DNA from: Aphelidium insulamus
Taxonomy: Eukaryota; Aphelidiomycota; Aphelidea; Aphelidiaceae
Length of the DNA stretch: 64,000 bases
Direction: 5' to 3'
Assembly (NCBI GenBank): GCA_036784855.1
Contig: JAZDSV010000007.1
Span: 62,001 to 126,000, forward strand
Shown: positions 9,039 through 19,856 of the stretch, piece after piece
Layout: each line of letters starts with the position of its first letter
Numbering within the stretch: the first letter of the stretch is position 1
The notes under the pieces: generated by a model
The model's database searches: none
What the model was told of the DNA's origin: nothing
Seen by the model: the letters and a program-made list of their open reading frames with translations, nothing else
Program-made: the position numbers and the translations under genes

Positions 9039-10274
9039 CTACTGCTGCTTTGGCGGATCCTCTGGAAGCGCGGCCTTCACCTTGGGCACGACGTACAGAG
9101 CAATGATTGCCGCGGCAATGCCCACCAGCAGCACGCAGGTCACGCACAGACACCAGCGTCGTCGGCGCGCCTTGTGTGCACTCTGAACGGCCTGGGTGAG
9201 CTGCTTGTTGGCCTGTCCCATGTACTCCTCCATGCTGCCCACTTGGTAGGAGACCTGGTTGACGAGGTCGTCCTGGTGCTGGATCATCACCTACAAATTG
9301 TTGAACAGTTTCTCCACCTCGACAATCGAGTGCGACAACTTGACAATCTCCGTGTGCCGGCTGCGCACTTCAGTCAGGACGCGCTGTGCATCGTCCAGCA
9401 GCGTGGAGCTGAGGATCTTCTCCGCAAAGATGGGCCCCGTGTAGTTCTCATCCAGCACCGTGGCGATCTCGCTGTCGCTGGCGGCCGGGTTGACAATGCG
9501 GTACTGGCGCTCGAATCGCTGTTTCTGCTTCTCACGGTAGCGCAGTTGGATGTCGTGGAAGTGGCGCAGAGATTCCTTGAACTTGCGCGCCAGTGCCAAC
9601 TGCTGCGTGGTGGCCATGCGCAAGTCTGTGCTCCCCGCTGGCAGCCCGTCAATCTCGCTCTCCAAATCTATTTCATGTTCATCATTAGACATTGATACAA
9701 CATTATTATTTAAACTAGCTATGCACACCTTTCAGCTCGAAGCGAATCTTTTGCGCCAGTCTATTGCAGTCGTCAGACACACCGTCCAATTCGCGTCGCA
9801 GTTGCTGTGCCTCATTCTCTGTGACGGCCGTGAGTACCCGCCCATGCAGCCGCTCCAGTGACGGGAAATTGGACTCTAGGCGCCGTATGCGCGCCTGCAC
9901 CGCCGACACCTGGCAATTATTAAGATAATGTTGTACAAATCCAGACCACCAACCCTCTCCAGGAACGAGCCAGAGAATTCACCAGACTCATTGCGCACCC
10001 CACCGCTAAACACCACGCCCATCTCCATGTCGTTGGCGGTGGTAACGGATCGCCGGGTGTGCACGCTATCACCATCATACAGACTGCTGGCCGCGGTGGC
10101 ACTGCCGCTATTGCCGAATGGGTTCGAGCCGCCGCCGCTATTCTGCCACGCCACACAGTCATTCAGCCACAATGTATGCAATGAGGTGTCATATATATAT
10201 ATATATAGACATTCATATGAGTAAGTATGCACGCGGCAACGTACCGCGGCAAACTCGGCTGTGCGATCGCGCAT
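9039..10274 (-). CDS. Exocytic syntaxin (Qa-SNARE, Sso1/syntaxin-1 type) with an in-frame TAG
   Basis: Exons can be joined from MRDRTAEFAA (start 10274) through LERVSAVQARIRRLESNFPS and FELKDLESEIDGL to the SNARE motif and a C-terminal anchor (WCLCVTCVLLVGIAAAIIAL). RQYRIVNPAASDSEI matches the linker of yeast Sso1/2 (RQYMIIQPEATEDEV), and RHTEIVKLSHSIVEVEKLFN aligns with the start of the syntaxin SNARE helix. The next codon but three is TAG (9291-9293), after which VMIQHQDDLVNQVSYQV continues in the same frame with the zero-layer Gln in place. The motif register is exact across the TAG, where Sso1 has Glu. Plasma-membrane fusion is family knowledge. The stop may be a real nonsense allele, a sequence error or read through. 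Confidence 0.85.
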
Positions 10275-10601
10275 TGCACTGCACTGTGTGTGCTATAAGA
10301 ATCAGCGCACTGCCACGTGATCGCTTTGCCGGTTTTTCATTTTGCCCCTGAAAGCTCTTCACAATTGGCCTTTAATATGTACAGTTTATCTGCTCATAAA
10401 CTAGCCTACATTCTTTGATGCCATATGTATGTTTTGAACACGCAGTCACGTCTGTTTGCTGCAGGCAAACTCTGACGTATTCATATCCGTCACGGTCACG
10501 AGTGGCATTGCACTCAATGCATGCGAATTGTATTTTTATATGCGCATTATTATTTAGCAACCAGTGAACAGTGATTATCCTATTGAATAGCCAACACACA
10601 C

Positions 10602-11224
10602 ATGACAGTGAGCGGCGAGGGAGCGGGGAAGCGCGGCTGGGACGATTATGCATGTGGCACCACCGCGGACTACATGGAGGACTGCCAGTCCACGCACAGC
10701 ACCATCACCTCACACCAGTTCAAGCGGTGGCGGCGGCATGACAATGATATAGCCACGTCAAGGAGTGCAACAACCGCGGTTCCACGACGGCCACTGATGG
10801 CATTGCTGGCACGTTGCTGTGCCTTACTGCACTTCAGATATATAACTCAACTCCTCAACCTGGCCAGATGCAACAGCGCAACAATGCAAATGCACTCAGT
10901 AACACTGCCACCAGGGATGATAAAGGCAAATCAAGGGCGGCCACGTGTGCAGTGCACCCACCGCGACCAAAGAACAGTGCCGGCACCCCGTTTGCTGATG
11001 ACAGCGTGTATGCAGTGCCACAGCCATGCACGAGATGCAATGCTGCCATGTGCATTGAGTGCAGACGCGCATGTGATCTCTGTATGCAATCATTCTGCCA
11101 CCACTGCGGCTCCATAGAGTGCGTACAACATATACATACTTGTATATACGTATATGTACTATTTAACATATGGAACAGATACGGAGAGCGCGGCGAAGAA
11201 CAGTGGCGCTGCTGTGAGTGTTGA
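10602..11224 (+). CDS. Siva-like zinc-finger protein
   Basis: Three exons are inferred: MTVSGEGAGKRGWDDYACG to about 10777, an intron ending CACTTCAG near 10839, exon 2 from IYNSTPQPGQMQQ to CHHCGSIE, and exon 3 beginning YGERGEEQWRCCEC after an intron of about 64 bases (GTGCGTAC...GGAACAG near 11118-11181). The C-terminal half has the paired Cys spacing 'PCTRC..MC..C...CDLC...FCHHCGSIEYGE......C..C', which matches the zinc-binding C-terminus of the Siva apoptosis-regulatory family. The N-terminal region has the 'KRW..HDN' type basic patch but no death-domain feature. The role in a fungus is unknown. The first intron's donor is uncertain. Confidence 0.65.
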
Positions 11225-11337
11225 TGGCCACGCAGAGGGAATACAGACAAAAGAAGAAAAAAAAAGAAAAACTATTGAAAGACTGTGTGCCTTCTCTGTG
11301 TCTCCAGCTATACACCAGTAACATAGTGCTCAGTTAG

Positions 11338-12216
11338 ATGCACAAAGAGCAAATAGTGGGTGCAGACAGCACCGCAGACCGGAATGCGTGGTGGGCGTGG
11401 TCACCGACGGCACGCGTCAAATCACCCGCCGCCACTACACCGTCACCGCGACAATCCCCGACAGCACAGCCACTGCCAGACACACTGCATCACTGTCGCC
11501 GACTGACGGCCCGCGCTGAGCACCTCGCCTCCCAAGTCGACCGAGCACTGGTAGAGCTGCGCGGCATTGAACAACGTGTGTGCCAGCGCGCCGAACAACG
11601 CCACCTCGAACTGATGGACGCCGTGACACGCTGGCAACAGCATCGTCCACCAGTATTGCAGCACGCGTCCACCCAGAGCGACATTGAGGTGGCTGCAGTG
11701 GCGACTACGGCGACAACGAGAGATGCATCGATGCAGACTGCAACAGACATTCCGCGTCCAGTCTGCACGCGAAGCCAGGGAACAGGCACCGACAACAATC
11801 TCACCGATGATGCCTCGCACGAACAAGTTACAACGACTGTTACAGCGACTGCTGCGTCGAGTACAAAAGAACCGACTACGACATTGCCGCCGCCGCCCAC
11901 GGACACAACACTGTCTGCACCTATTGCCCCATCCGTGTCGGAGAATATTAAGAATATTGCATTACCTCCGACAACAATCACCAGCACCGATAATGTCCAA
12001 CCAACTGCATCGACAGCACTACCCATCAGTGACGGAAACATAGCAGTCAAACAGCGACGACAACCGCGCAGGAGTCGTGGTGGAACGCGCGGTCGGCCTC
12101 GCGGACGCAGAGTGCTGCCAGTGTCCAGGCGCCAAGTGCAGGCGGTGCTGGGCAGTCTGCGCCCGTGCAGCAGCGACGATGACACTGACAGCGGGGAGAC
12201 GGAGAGCAGATTATAG
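11338..12216 (+). CDS. Unrecognised protein with an AT-hook-like basic patch
   Basis: One frame of 292 codons ending in TAG at 12214-12216. The N-terminal third has a helical segment (RRLTARAEHLASQVDRALVE) suggestive of a short coiled coil. The middle is low-complexity Thr/Ala/Pro with repeated STQSDIEV / DASMQTATD-like segments. Near the C-terminus RRSRGGTRGRPRGRRVLP resembles an AT-hook (core RGRPRG) that binds the minor groove of A/T-rich DNA, followed by an acidic Ser/Asp end. A nuclear or chromatin role is a guess from that motif alone. Confidence 0.55.
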   Translation: MHKEQIVGADSTADRNAWWAWSPTARVKSPAATTPSPRQSPTAQPLPDTLHHCRRLTARAEHLASQVDRALVELRGIEQRVCQRAEQRHLELMDAVTRWQQHRPPVLQHASTQSDIEVAAVATTATTRDASMQTATDIPRPVCTRSQGTGTDNNLTDDASHEQVTTTVTATAASSTKEPTTTLPPPPTDTTLSAPIAPSVSENIKNIALPPTTITSTDNVQPTASTALPISDGNIAVKQRRQPRRSRGGTRGRPRGRRVLPVSRRQVQAVLGSLRPCSSDDDTDSGETESRL

Positions 12217-12311
12217 TTAAAAAAATATAAATCAAAAGCAATTGCACCCATGTGTGTATGTGTGGGGTGTGTGTACAGCCCGGTGAGGGTCCAGTTGCCA
12301 GCTTTCTTGAT

Positions 12312-15300
12312 CACTACTTCGATGCACCGATGTCACCGCCCGCGGCATCCACAACAGCCGCCACATGATCCCCGTTCTCCGCAGCTGCACCGTCGCTGTC
12401 ACCGTCAATGCCCAGTGTCGACATCATTCCCTCCAGCGACAAGTCAGCGGCGCCAGCAGTTGAATTGTTGGCCGAATCTCCTCCTGCTGCGGAATGATCT
12501 TGCTTGCTTGTCTCCGATGCGGCGGTGGATGTGACACCGGTGGCGGTGACGAGGTCGGCCTGGACAACGGGTGCCTGCTGGAACAGGCTGAAATCCGCCC
12601 AGTCATTCTGCGGCGCCGACTGTTGTTTAGACTGTGATTCTTGTGGCAGTTGCTGTCCCGTAGGCGCCTGTGCAGTGGCACCTAGAAACTGCGCAGTGCC
12701 ATCCACCGCCGACAGAAATGGCGGTGGATTCGAGTATGTGAGCGGCGAGTGGTGCCAGTCGGCGGCCGGTGACAGCGTCGACACAATGGGCGAGTCGATG
12801 ATGCCGTCACTGCGCCCCGCCGATACGTTCCCATTGCTGGTGGGAGTGATGGCGGCTGCATGGGACGAATCGTCGCCCGCGGACCGCCGACTGTCCACCG
12901 ACAAGTTGTCGTCCGAGTCCATGTCGTCGTCGTCCTCTTCCTCGTCCTCGGACGTGTCCTCACTGGTGATGCTCGCGGCGCCCGTGCCGCCGCCATCAGT
13001 CAGCGATCGCGCATCGGCCGCGGTGGGCGGCATCACATACCCCGCCGATTCCGACATCCACTCGGCGGCCGTGTTGCTGCTGGGCGTGGTGGCGTGGACC
13101 GCATCAGTGTCTGCGCCGCCCATCGCCATGCGGAACGACTCGGGCAGGTCCTGCACGATCTGTTGGATGAAGAACCGCGCCATCTGGTCCGTGGTGACGC
13201 CGACCCGGCCGCTGTCACTGCCAAACAGGTCGGCGGTAGCGCCCTGCATTTGAGTGGTATTGTCTTCACCACCGCTGCTGTTCAAGTCCAGTGTGGGTTT
13301 GTGGCCGCCGAGCACTCGGCCGTCGCGCTCCTTGGTCTCGCGGTGAATGTTGGCAACGTACTCTTGCCACGACTCGTCCTCCAGGTACTTTTTCATCGAT
13401 TCTTCCGCGGCAAATTCCCGCTGTGCCCCCACCAGTGTCAGTATTTTGTCTGTTATTAGTGTGATGTGCCCCATGTAGCCTTGCCGCAGTCCCTTTGGCA
13501 ACGCCATTTCGTAGTCATTGTGCCGCACAGCGTCCAGTATCTTTTTCGTGATCTCCACCTCGACGAATATCTAAAAAATAGTGTTAGCGGTTGTTGTAAA
13601 AGATAATATACACTGACGATTTGACCACGTACACTGTGAAGAAGGGGCTGGACGGCGTCAAAGTCGGCGTCAAACAACGTGTTGATTATATCACAAATCA
13701 CCATATGCAGGAGATTATTCCACTTGAACTGGAAGAACAGATCCACCGCATGATCCAGCACGCGGTGTTCCAGCATCTTGGTGAACGTGGCGGGGTGCTG
13801 CACGCGGAGCAACTCCGCAAACAGTTCCAGAATGTTCAGCCGCTCTTGGCCCAGCGGTTCCATCATGCCCAGTGTGGTGGCACGCGGTGCCAGTGATGAC
13901 TTGGGGTTCCGCAGTGCCGTGTGGAACTTGCCTGCACACATGATTATAATTGGAAATACCGAAAAAAAAAACAGTCACTTGCCGATTACATCTACAAGCA
14001 CCGCGACCAGATCGTCAATCTGCAGTGGATCCCTGCTGACTGCTGGAGGTGGCGGTGGCAAGTTGGCGACGGCAGCTTCGGCCAGGTCTGCTGGTGGTGC
14101 CGGGATATCGTAGTCATTTGCACTGCAAGACAATGAGTGACAAAATATAGTTAACAGACGATAAATATACCAAGTATTCCTTCTTATTAGTTCGATGAGT
14201 ATGCTTATGCCGTGTATGAGAGATGAGGTGGCGTTCTTGCCGTCCCGGTTCAGTGTGTACTCGACGAGTTTCCGCACGACGGGCGTGCTGTGATGTTACA
14301 CTCCAGTGTATGTAATCCATTGATACCTTTTGATTTCGCACACCAGCAAGTTGCTGTTGAGTATGGCCGGGTCGGTGTTTGTGGATACGTGCAGCGCGGC
14401 AATCATGTCGACAATGAATTGTGCCGCCGTCGAATGGCTCTAGTTTAATCAACGGAGAACTTAACTATAAGATATAATCGTACCTGCTCTTCCCGTGCTG
14501 GGTCAAGCCTGTCTATAATTAGTGGGATTATGTGCTCGTCGTGCATCCACTGCAACAGGGTTAAGGGACGAAATAAGTATTAATGCATTAATTTACCTGG
14601 CTGACTTCATTGCCGTCCTGGAACTCCTCCGATACCAAAAGTCTCAGAAGCAAATCAACCACTGACGGCAGTTCAAAGTGGGCCAAAAGTGAGTGTAAGA
14701 AGCGATCCCGTGCTTTCAAGTGTTTTAACACCTGCATGGATGTCAATAATTTTTTCAATCAATGTATATAGTTACCTGTGCAGTATTGCGCAATAGCAAG
14801 CTGCCCATAACCTTGCCAGTGAATGAGGCGTGCATGGGTGATAGCGGCGGGGGTTTATCGTAGAATCCTTCAAGAGTCTTAGCTGGTGGCTACCATATCA
14901 TCGCAAACCAGCAACGCATACCGGCCAGCACAGACATGCACTCTGTGGACCCAATGACGGTGTCACACAGCTCCCACACCTCGCTGCACAGCATTTCGGT
15001 TGCCAGATACGGATATGACCTGCATGAGATCAACATCGATCTCATGATGACTCGCTGTGTGCACCGACCGTGACCGCACATCATCGTCGTCAAAGTCTGT
15101 CTGCACCACTAGCTTGATCAGCTGCTCCATCACCGGCGGCCGACACAGACTGCACCGAGGTAGTAAGCGGCGCCACAGTATGTCATTGATATAGATATCT
15201 CTCTGTCAGCCTACAATTCAAGCAGCTTCTTGTTCTGGGTCTTGCACTCTTGCAGCAGATCATCCTCTTGCAGCAGCTGCGCATCCAGTCAGTGAGAGTA

Positions 15301-15437
15301 TCTTACAGGCACGCATCCATGCATGCATGCAGCATGTAAGCAGCATGGCAGTGGCCAACCTGTTCCAGCGTGACATCTTCCCGGTCCAGCGCCGTGTCCA
15401 GCGCGGACGCTTGCTGGTAGCCGAATCGCCAAAACAT
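12312..15437 (-). CDS. SAPS-domain phosphatase regulatory subunit (Sit4/PP6-associated protein)
   Basis: The start at 15437 gives MFWRFGYQQASALDTALDRE followed by DVTLEQ, then after an intron LLQEDDLLQECKTQNKKLLE: the hallmark N-terminus of SAP/PP6R proteins. Further exons supply ILELFAELLRVQHPATFTKM, HAVDLFFQFKWNNLLHMVIC and KGLRQGYMGHITLITDKILT, all conserved SAPS blocks, in order. About ten exons separated by short introns run to the last large exon (13558-12312), whose 3' half is acidic and Ser-rich. These proteins hold and direct the PP2A-like phosphatase Sit4/PP6, which acts in G1 progression and nutrient signalling (family knowledge). The exact joins in 13940-15360 were not all fixed. 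Confidence 0.85.
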
Positions 15438-15595
15438 TACTTGCTGTGTGATCGGCAATCGGTTATCGCGCTCGGTGTTTATAGCTAAAACAGCTAATAC
15501 TATCTTGGCAATACTTCTTGTTCTTTGCCGTGCGCTATACAAGTAAGGACTAATAGAAAAGTCCGTACATCTGCAACAAATTTGATAATGTGGCT

Positions 15596-16837
15596 CTATT
15601 TCTTCGCGCTCTTTGAGGAAACAGTCAGCGGCAAGAACTGCTTGAATAGCTTCTCGCGTTCTTTTATTGGCACAATCAAGAATCGGCGGTCTCGTTTGCA
15701 CTTTCTCGAAAACTCTTCAAACCGCGTGCGCAGCGTTAAGTTTGACTCTTGCATCAGCTGCTGAAACATTTCCTGCGGCGTCTACAGATATTTGTATGAT
15801 TACCTTAGATTATAACTACATACTACTACTAAACGGACCTTGGATGCCGAATTGTTCTTCTGCTCCGATTCAGCGGCTGCAGATTTCTCCGCGCAATACT
15901 GGTCAAATATTGCCTGGCGTTGTTTCGCGGTTGGGATCGCCTGGAACCGCTGGTCGGCATGGAGTTTTCTCGATTCCTTTTCCCAAACACTGAATCGCGA
16001 TAAATTCATTTCATTAAGCATTTCCTGCACATGACATCAGTGCTTGTTAGTGATGGCATATATGTCAACCTTGAATGCAGCAATGTGATCATTCATCGTT
16101 GGCGGGGCTTCCTGTTCAGCTTCGTCTTCAGCGTCATCAAGCTGGGCAGCCATTTGTTCTTCCAGGTCGGCCTCGTCGAATTCGTAAACCTCTTCCTCTC
16201 CGCCCTCCACATCATTTTCTATATTTTCTTCTTCTTTATGATCTTCTGTAGCATCAACCAAATTTTCAGCTTGTTCGACTATAGCTGCCGCTGCCGTTGG
16301 CGCAGGAGGTGCCTGTTCACCAGGCTTCGTCCCAGTGGACTCAGACTGCGCAGCCAATGCAGCACGTTTGTCGCGCCGTCGCTGCTGCAGCTGAAGCGGG
16401 ATGGGACCACGCTCTCGCTCCAGTAAGCCGATTTTCCGTACAACGGCCACGATCTCATGCGGCATGTGCCATAGGGAGACGCGCCGTTTGGGATGGTGCC
16501 AGAAAAAGTTGCGCAGACTCGTCACGCACACATACCAGCCACCGCTCGCCTCCACGCGCCGTCTACACACGGATGAGTGCATACACCAGCAATGCAGTGA
16601 TACAATATAATTGACCCACATGGCAATGACGGACTCGTTGGCCTCCAGTTCACGCTCATGCTGCTCCACGCACTCTGGCTTGTCCCACGTGGTCTCGGTG
16701 GTGACGCGGTTAAAGTAGTAGACGCGGCCACCCTGCTGCTTGTCCGTGCGGTACTCTTGCCAGTTGTCCCACTTTTCCGACTCTGACGGCGGCTTGCGCG
16801 ATCGTGGCCGCGGTGCGTCCGTTTGCTCGTCAATCAT
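15596..16837 (-). CDS. TCERG1-like WW and FF domain protein
   Basis: Exon 1 starts MIDEQTDAPRPRSRKPPSES and contains a WW domain (WQEYRTDKQQGGRVYYFNRV, then TTETTWDKP). After an intron of about 55 bases a second, WW-like segment follows (GWYVCVTSLRNFFWHHPKRR, then SLWHMP), as in TCERG1/CA150 where the later WW reads 'FF..P....S.W..P'. An acidic linker leads to two FF domains: MNLSRFSVWEKESRKLHADQ with RF.AIP, and LTLRTRFEEFSRKCKRDRRF with IKERE.LFK. The end is at 15596 (TAG). TCERG1 and the related Prp40 link RNA polymerase II elongation to splicing by binding Pro-rich and phospho-CTD sequences. Only two FF domains are seen, against six in animal TCERG1, so the copy is short. Confidence 0.8.
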
Positions 16838-17059
16838 TGTGACGTGAACCGTTGAAGTTATTCACAATACCATTATATACGGCTATGGCACTGGCCGCGC
16901 GGCAGTAATTGACTCAGTTTAAGAAAAATATATTCATTCCAGTATAATACTGGCATTAATAATCGTATTATTGCAATATTTATTGCATAATTTTGGTTGA
17001 TAATATAATCGTAGTAATATTTGTTGCAAGAATTTTGGTTGATGGAAGCTGGTGCTGCA
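16838..17059. other. Short A/T-rich intergenic stretch
   Basis: 5' flank of the WW/FF gene and 3' flank of the next gene; nothing recognised. Confidence 0.35.
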
Positions 17060-17802
17060 CTAGTGCTGCAGTACCAGCTTGTGCTTGGTATCCGCGGCCT
17101 GGATTGTACTCTGGAACATTTTGGTGCCGTTATTATGCAGCAGATCATCCATGGTCTCTTTCAGCGACATGGGCGGCATATCATTGCAATCGGCAAATGG
17201 AATTGGCGGTGTGAATGCCGTCGGAGATATGGATCGCTCAAAGTTAAAGAAGAGTATGCCGTTGTAGTCCACATAGGCACCAGTTTCGTGATCGACCAAC
17301 ATTGCGGTATCCAAATCTTTTTCATCATTCAGTTGCACGTTTGTGTACCGGTCCACCACGCGACCGTACCGGGTCAGGGTGGCGTTGAACTTTTTATAAG
17401 TAAGCAGCGCAGCGTAGAATAAGAGTCCATTCATCTGATAAATACCTTGGCCTTTGTAGATATGTCAAGATCTACCTTCATGGGGGTGCGTCCACAAGCG
17501 GACACTCCAGTCACATACTGATACTTGAAGCCCTGCGCGCAATAGATATCAGATTAACAGGCATTATTACTCGTGGGAAACCCCACATTTTCCAGGTAAA
17601 AATGTGCGGGCAAAATACTATAGTGGATGCGATTCGTTGCAACGTCGACTTCGAAAAACCCCTCGAGATTAGAACCGTCATCAAAATATATTTTCGCACT
17701 GAACTGCATTGCAGTCGGAAACTTGGGCGGTGTGACGGCCAGCGCGGATACGGTGACCGATGCAGCACTGAGGAGACAAGTAATGATAACAGACTTGGTC
17801 AT
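17060..17802 (-). CDS. Secreted protein of unknown family, copy A
   Basis: Three exons. Exon 1 encodes a signal peptide (MTKSVIITCLLSAASVTVSA) then LAVTPPKFPTAMQFSAKIYF and ends at FYLEN; a short exon gives GFKYQYVTGVSACGRTPMKV and ISTKAK; exon 3 runs from FNATLTRYGRVVDRYTNVQL to a TAG at 17060. Introns begin GTGGGG and GTATTT. The architecture 'PKF...A.F.A...(Y)..G....NR......' and the closing 'LLHNNGTK' block are shared with copy B at 19857-20602, so the two arose by duplication and now flank an F-box repeat gene. Pairs of Asn-X-Thr sites suggest N-glycosylation. The family is not recognised. Confidence 0.7.
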
Positions 17803-18136
17803 TTTTGGCTGGTGTGAAAATGTGAAAATGTGAAAATGATGACAGTAAAATGCGTCAAGGTTTGCTTAGTCAGCATCAGCGCCACATTTGCACTGTAATG
17901 AAGAACTACAACGTAATGCAAGCATGGCAACCACATAAAACTTCATGCATACTCGCAGCAACAGCTTGCGTATGTAAATATACGAGAGCCAATGTGGATA
18001 AGTTAGTTATTTTTGACGCCATGATATTTGCGTGCGATGATTGGCTGCTGGCTGCGACTGCTGATTTCTGACAGCTGATTGCACCGGCTAAAGATATTTA
18101 GCTTCCGTGCCCGCGGCTTAATTACAGATTTTTGTC

Positions 18137-19744
18137 ATGGCATTCCTGACAAGACGTCGACATGTACAGGTACAAGTACCTCCACACACGCAAACAACAA
18201 CATCCACGAAATGCATCTACCGTCCGTTCGACGATCCCAGAATGGCCGATCCATTGCGACGAATCCTGTCGTATCTGCCCGGACATTACATACTTGTGGC
18301 GTCGTTGTCCAAGCGTTTTCGTGACGCCTACAAGGCCGTGCACCACAGCTCGACTAAAACCACGCCGGCTGCAATTGTATCGTCCGAACAAACGTATGCG
18401 TGGGCACTCGAGCAGCCTGGTTTTAGCGAAAAGATTTGGCCAACAGCTTTTCTCGCTGCTGCTTTCGCCTCCAACAACATTAGCGTTGCCTTGTTCATCT
18501 TGCGGCGAGATAGCAATAAACTAAGGAACGCCTGCTATATTGCAGCAGAGGCGGGAAGCTTGACTGGAATTCAGGTAGCGCGTTCGCTAGGCTTTCAGTG
18601 GGGCCATGGAGAAGCAGATCAGGCAGCTCAACAGGGCGATCTGGCCATGCTCAAGTGGGTCATCAAAAACGGAGGCACTGGCAGCGGCGCAGTATGCGAT
18701 AATGCAGCTAAAAATGGAGACTTGCCAATGTTGCAATGGGCACGCAGAAAGAATTGTTACTGGAGCGCCAAGACTTGCAGCGATGCCGCTTCGAATGGGC
18801 ACATTCATATTTTGCAGTGGGCACGCGCAAACGGATGCCCATGGGACGGGACCACACTTGACGGGGCGGCAAAAGGCGGCCATCTGGACACCTTGATCTG
18901 GGCTCGCGCAAACGGATGCCGCGGACGTAATGACGTGTGCACGGTGGCGGCAACTTATGGCCAGCTATCAATACTACAGTATGAAATCGCAAACGGCGGT
19001 CACTGGGACGAAGACACCCTGAATGCAGCCATGTCCAATACAACAACAGACATCCTCGCGTGGCTACTCGAAAACGGATGTCCTAGAAGCGCAGATAGTT
19101 GCAGAAATGCAGTATCGCTAAATCGTTTGGACATGCTTCAAGTGCTGCGCCATTATCAATGTCCGTGGAATGAGGAAACGCTTCTTTTCACCATGCACAC
19201 AAGCTCTTTGACTGACCTGCGCAAGTGGGCTATTGGAAACGGATGTCCCTTCGACAAGCGTCTATGGCGACGAATAGCGGAGGAGGGCGGGTTGGATTGT
19301 TTTAAATGGATGCATCAAAAGGGCTACGCGTTGTCCAAATGGTCGTGGCTAGGCGCAGCCAGGAAATGTCACTTGAACGTTTTGCAGTGGGCCCGCGACG
19401 ATGACTGCCCGTGGGATGAAACAACCAAGCGGCACATCATTCGATACAGCGACTTTAGAGTTCTGGAGTCGACACACAAATTTGGCTGTCCCTGGGATAA
19501 AGAAAAGTGCCAACATAACAAGCAAATGGGCGATCTCAAGGCGTATATTTGGGCGTGCTCCCATTGTTTGCCGTGGACCATTGCGCCGAGAGATTATGAG
19601 TACTATAGCATGCGTGATTTGTGCGAGATTGCACAGAACAAATGGAGCGATCGCAAAGAGGATGAGCCGCTCATTCAAAAGTACGGCAAGATGCTTGATA
19701 TTGTGTACTATGCACGTGAATTCGGGTGCTCGGACTTGTCGTAA
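18137..19744 (+). CDS. F-box-like protein with degenerate ankyrin-type repeats, copy 1
   Basis: An uninterrupted frame of 535 codons; an internal ATG giving MADPLRRILSYLPGHYILVA is an alternative start. That segment looks like an F-box or a related short helical module. From about residue 120 on, units of 25-35 residues recur with the consensus 'AA..GHL..LQWAR.NGCPWD..T', for example GHIHILQWARANGCPWDGTT; these are the diverged ankyrin-like repeats common in amoebae, oomycetes, chytrids and giant viruses. Such proteins usually act as substrate adaptors of SCF ubiquitin ligases, but no substrate can be inferred. There is no signal peptide, unlike the relatives at 41297 and 44095, so this copy is probably cytosolic. 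Confidence 0.75.
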   Translation: MAFLTRRRHVQVQVPPHTQTTTSTKCIYRPFDDPRMADPLRRILSYLPGHYILVASLSKRFRDAYKAVHHSSTKTTPAAIVSSEQTYAWALEQPGFSEKIWPTAFLAAAFASNNISVALFILRRDSNKLRNACYIAAEAGSLTGIQVARSLGFQWGHGEADQAAQQGDLAMLKWVIKNGGTGSGAVCDNAAKNGDLPMLQWARRKNCYWSAKTCSDAASNGHIHILQWARANGCPWDGTTLDGAAKGGHLDTLIWARANGCRGRNDVCTVAATYGQLSILQYEIANGGHWDEDTLNAAMSNTTTDILAWLLENGCPRSADSCRNAVSLNRLDMLQVLRHYQCPWNEETLLFTMHTSSLTDLRKWAIGNGCPFDKRLWRRIAEEGGLDCFKWMHQKGYALSKWSWLGAARKCHLNVLQWARDDDCPWDETTKRHIIRYSDFRVLESTHKFGCPWDKEKCQHNKQMGDLKAYIWACSHCLPWTIAPRDYEYYSMRDLCEIAQNKWSDRKEDEPLIQKYGKMLDIVYYAREFGCSDLS

Positions 19745-19856
19745 AAGTGTGGAACGTGTAAGTCAACCTCCAAAAATTGAAACAATCGCAATGCAACCAT
19801 AAATACATAACATCGCGTTCATTACAAATGCATTTATATGGCAGTAAAAGGTTTTA

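Noticed and set aside
9291-9320. A 27-base intron removing the TAG from the syntaxin gene
   Set aside because: It has GT and TAG ends and keeps frame, but it is far shorter than the other introns and would delete nine residues from a gap-free SNARE helix.
12504-13459. Plus-strand frames of about 200-250 codons opposite the SAPS gene
   Set aside because: They mirror the acidic, Ser-rich 3' part of the SAPS coding exon; the minus-strand frame carries the conserved domain.
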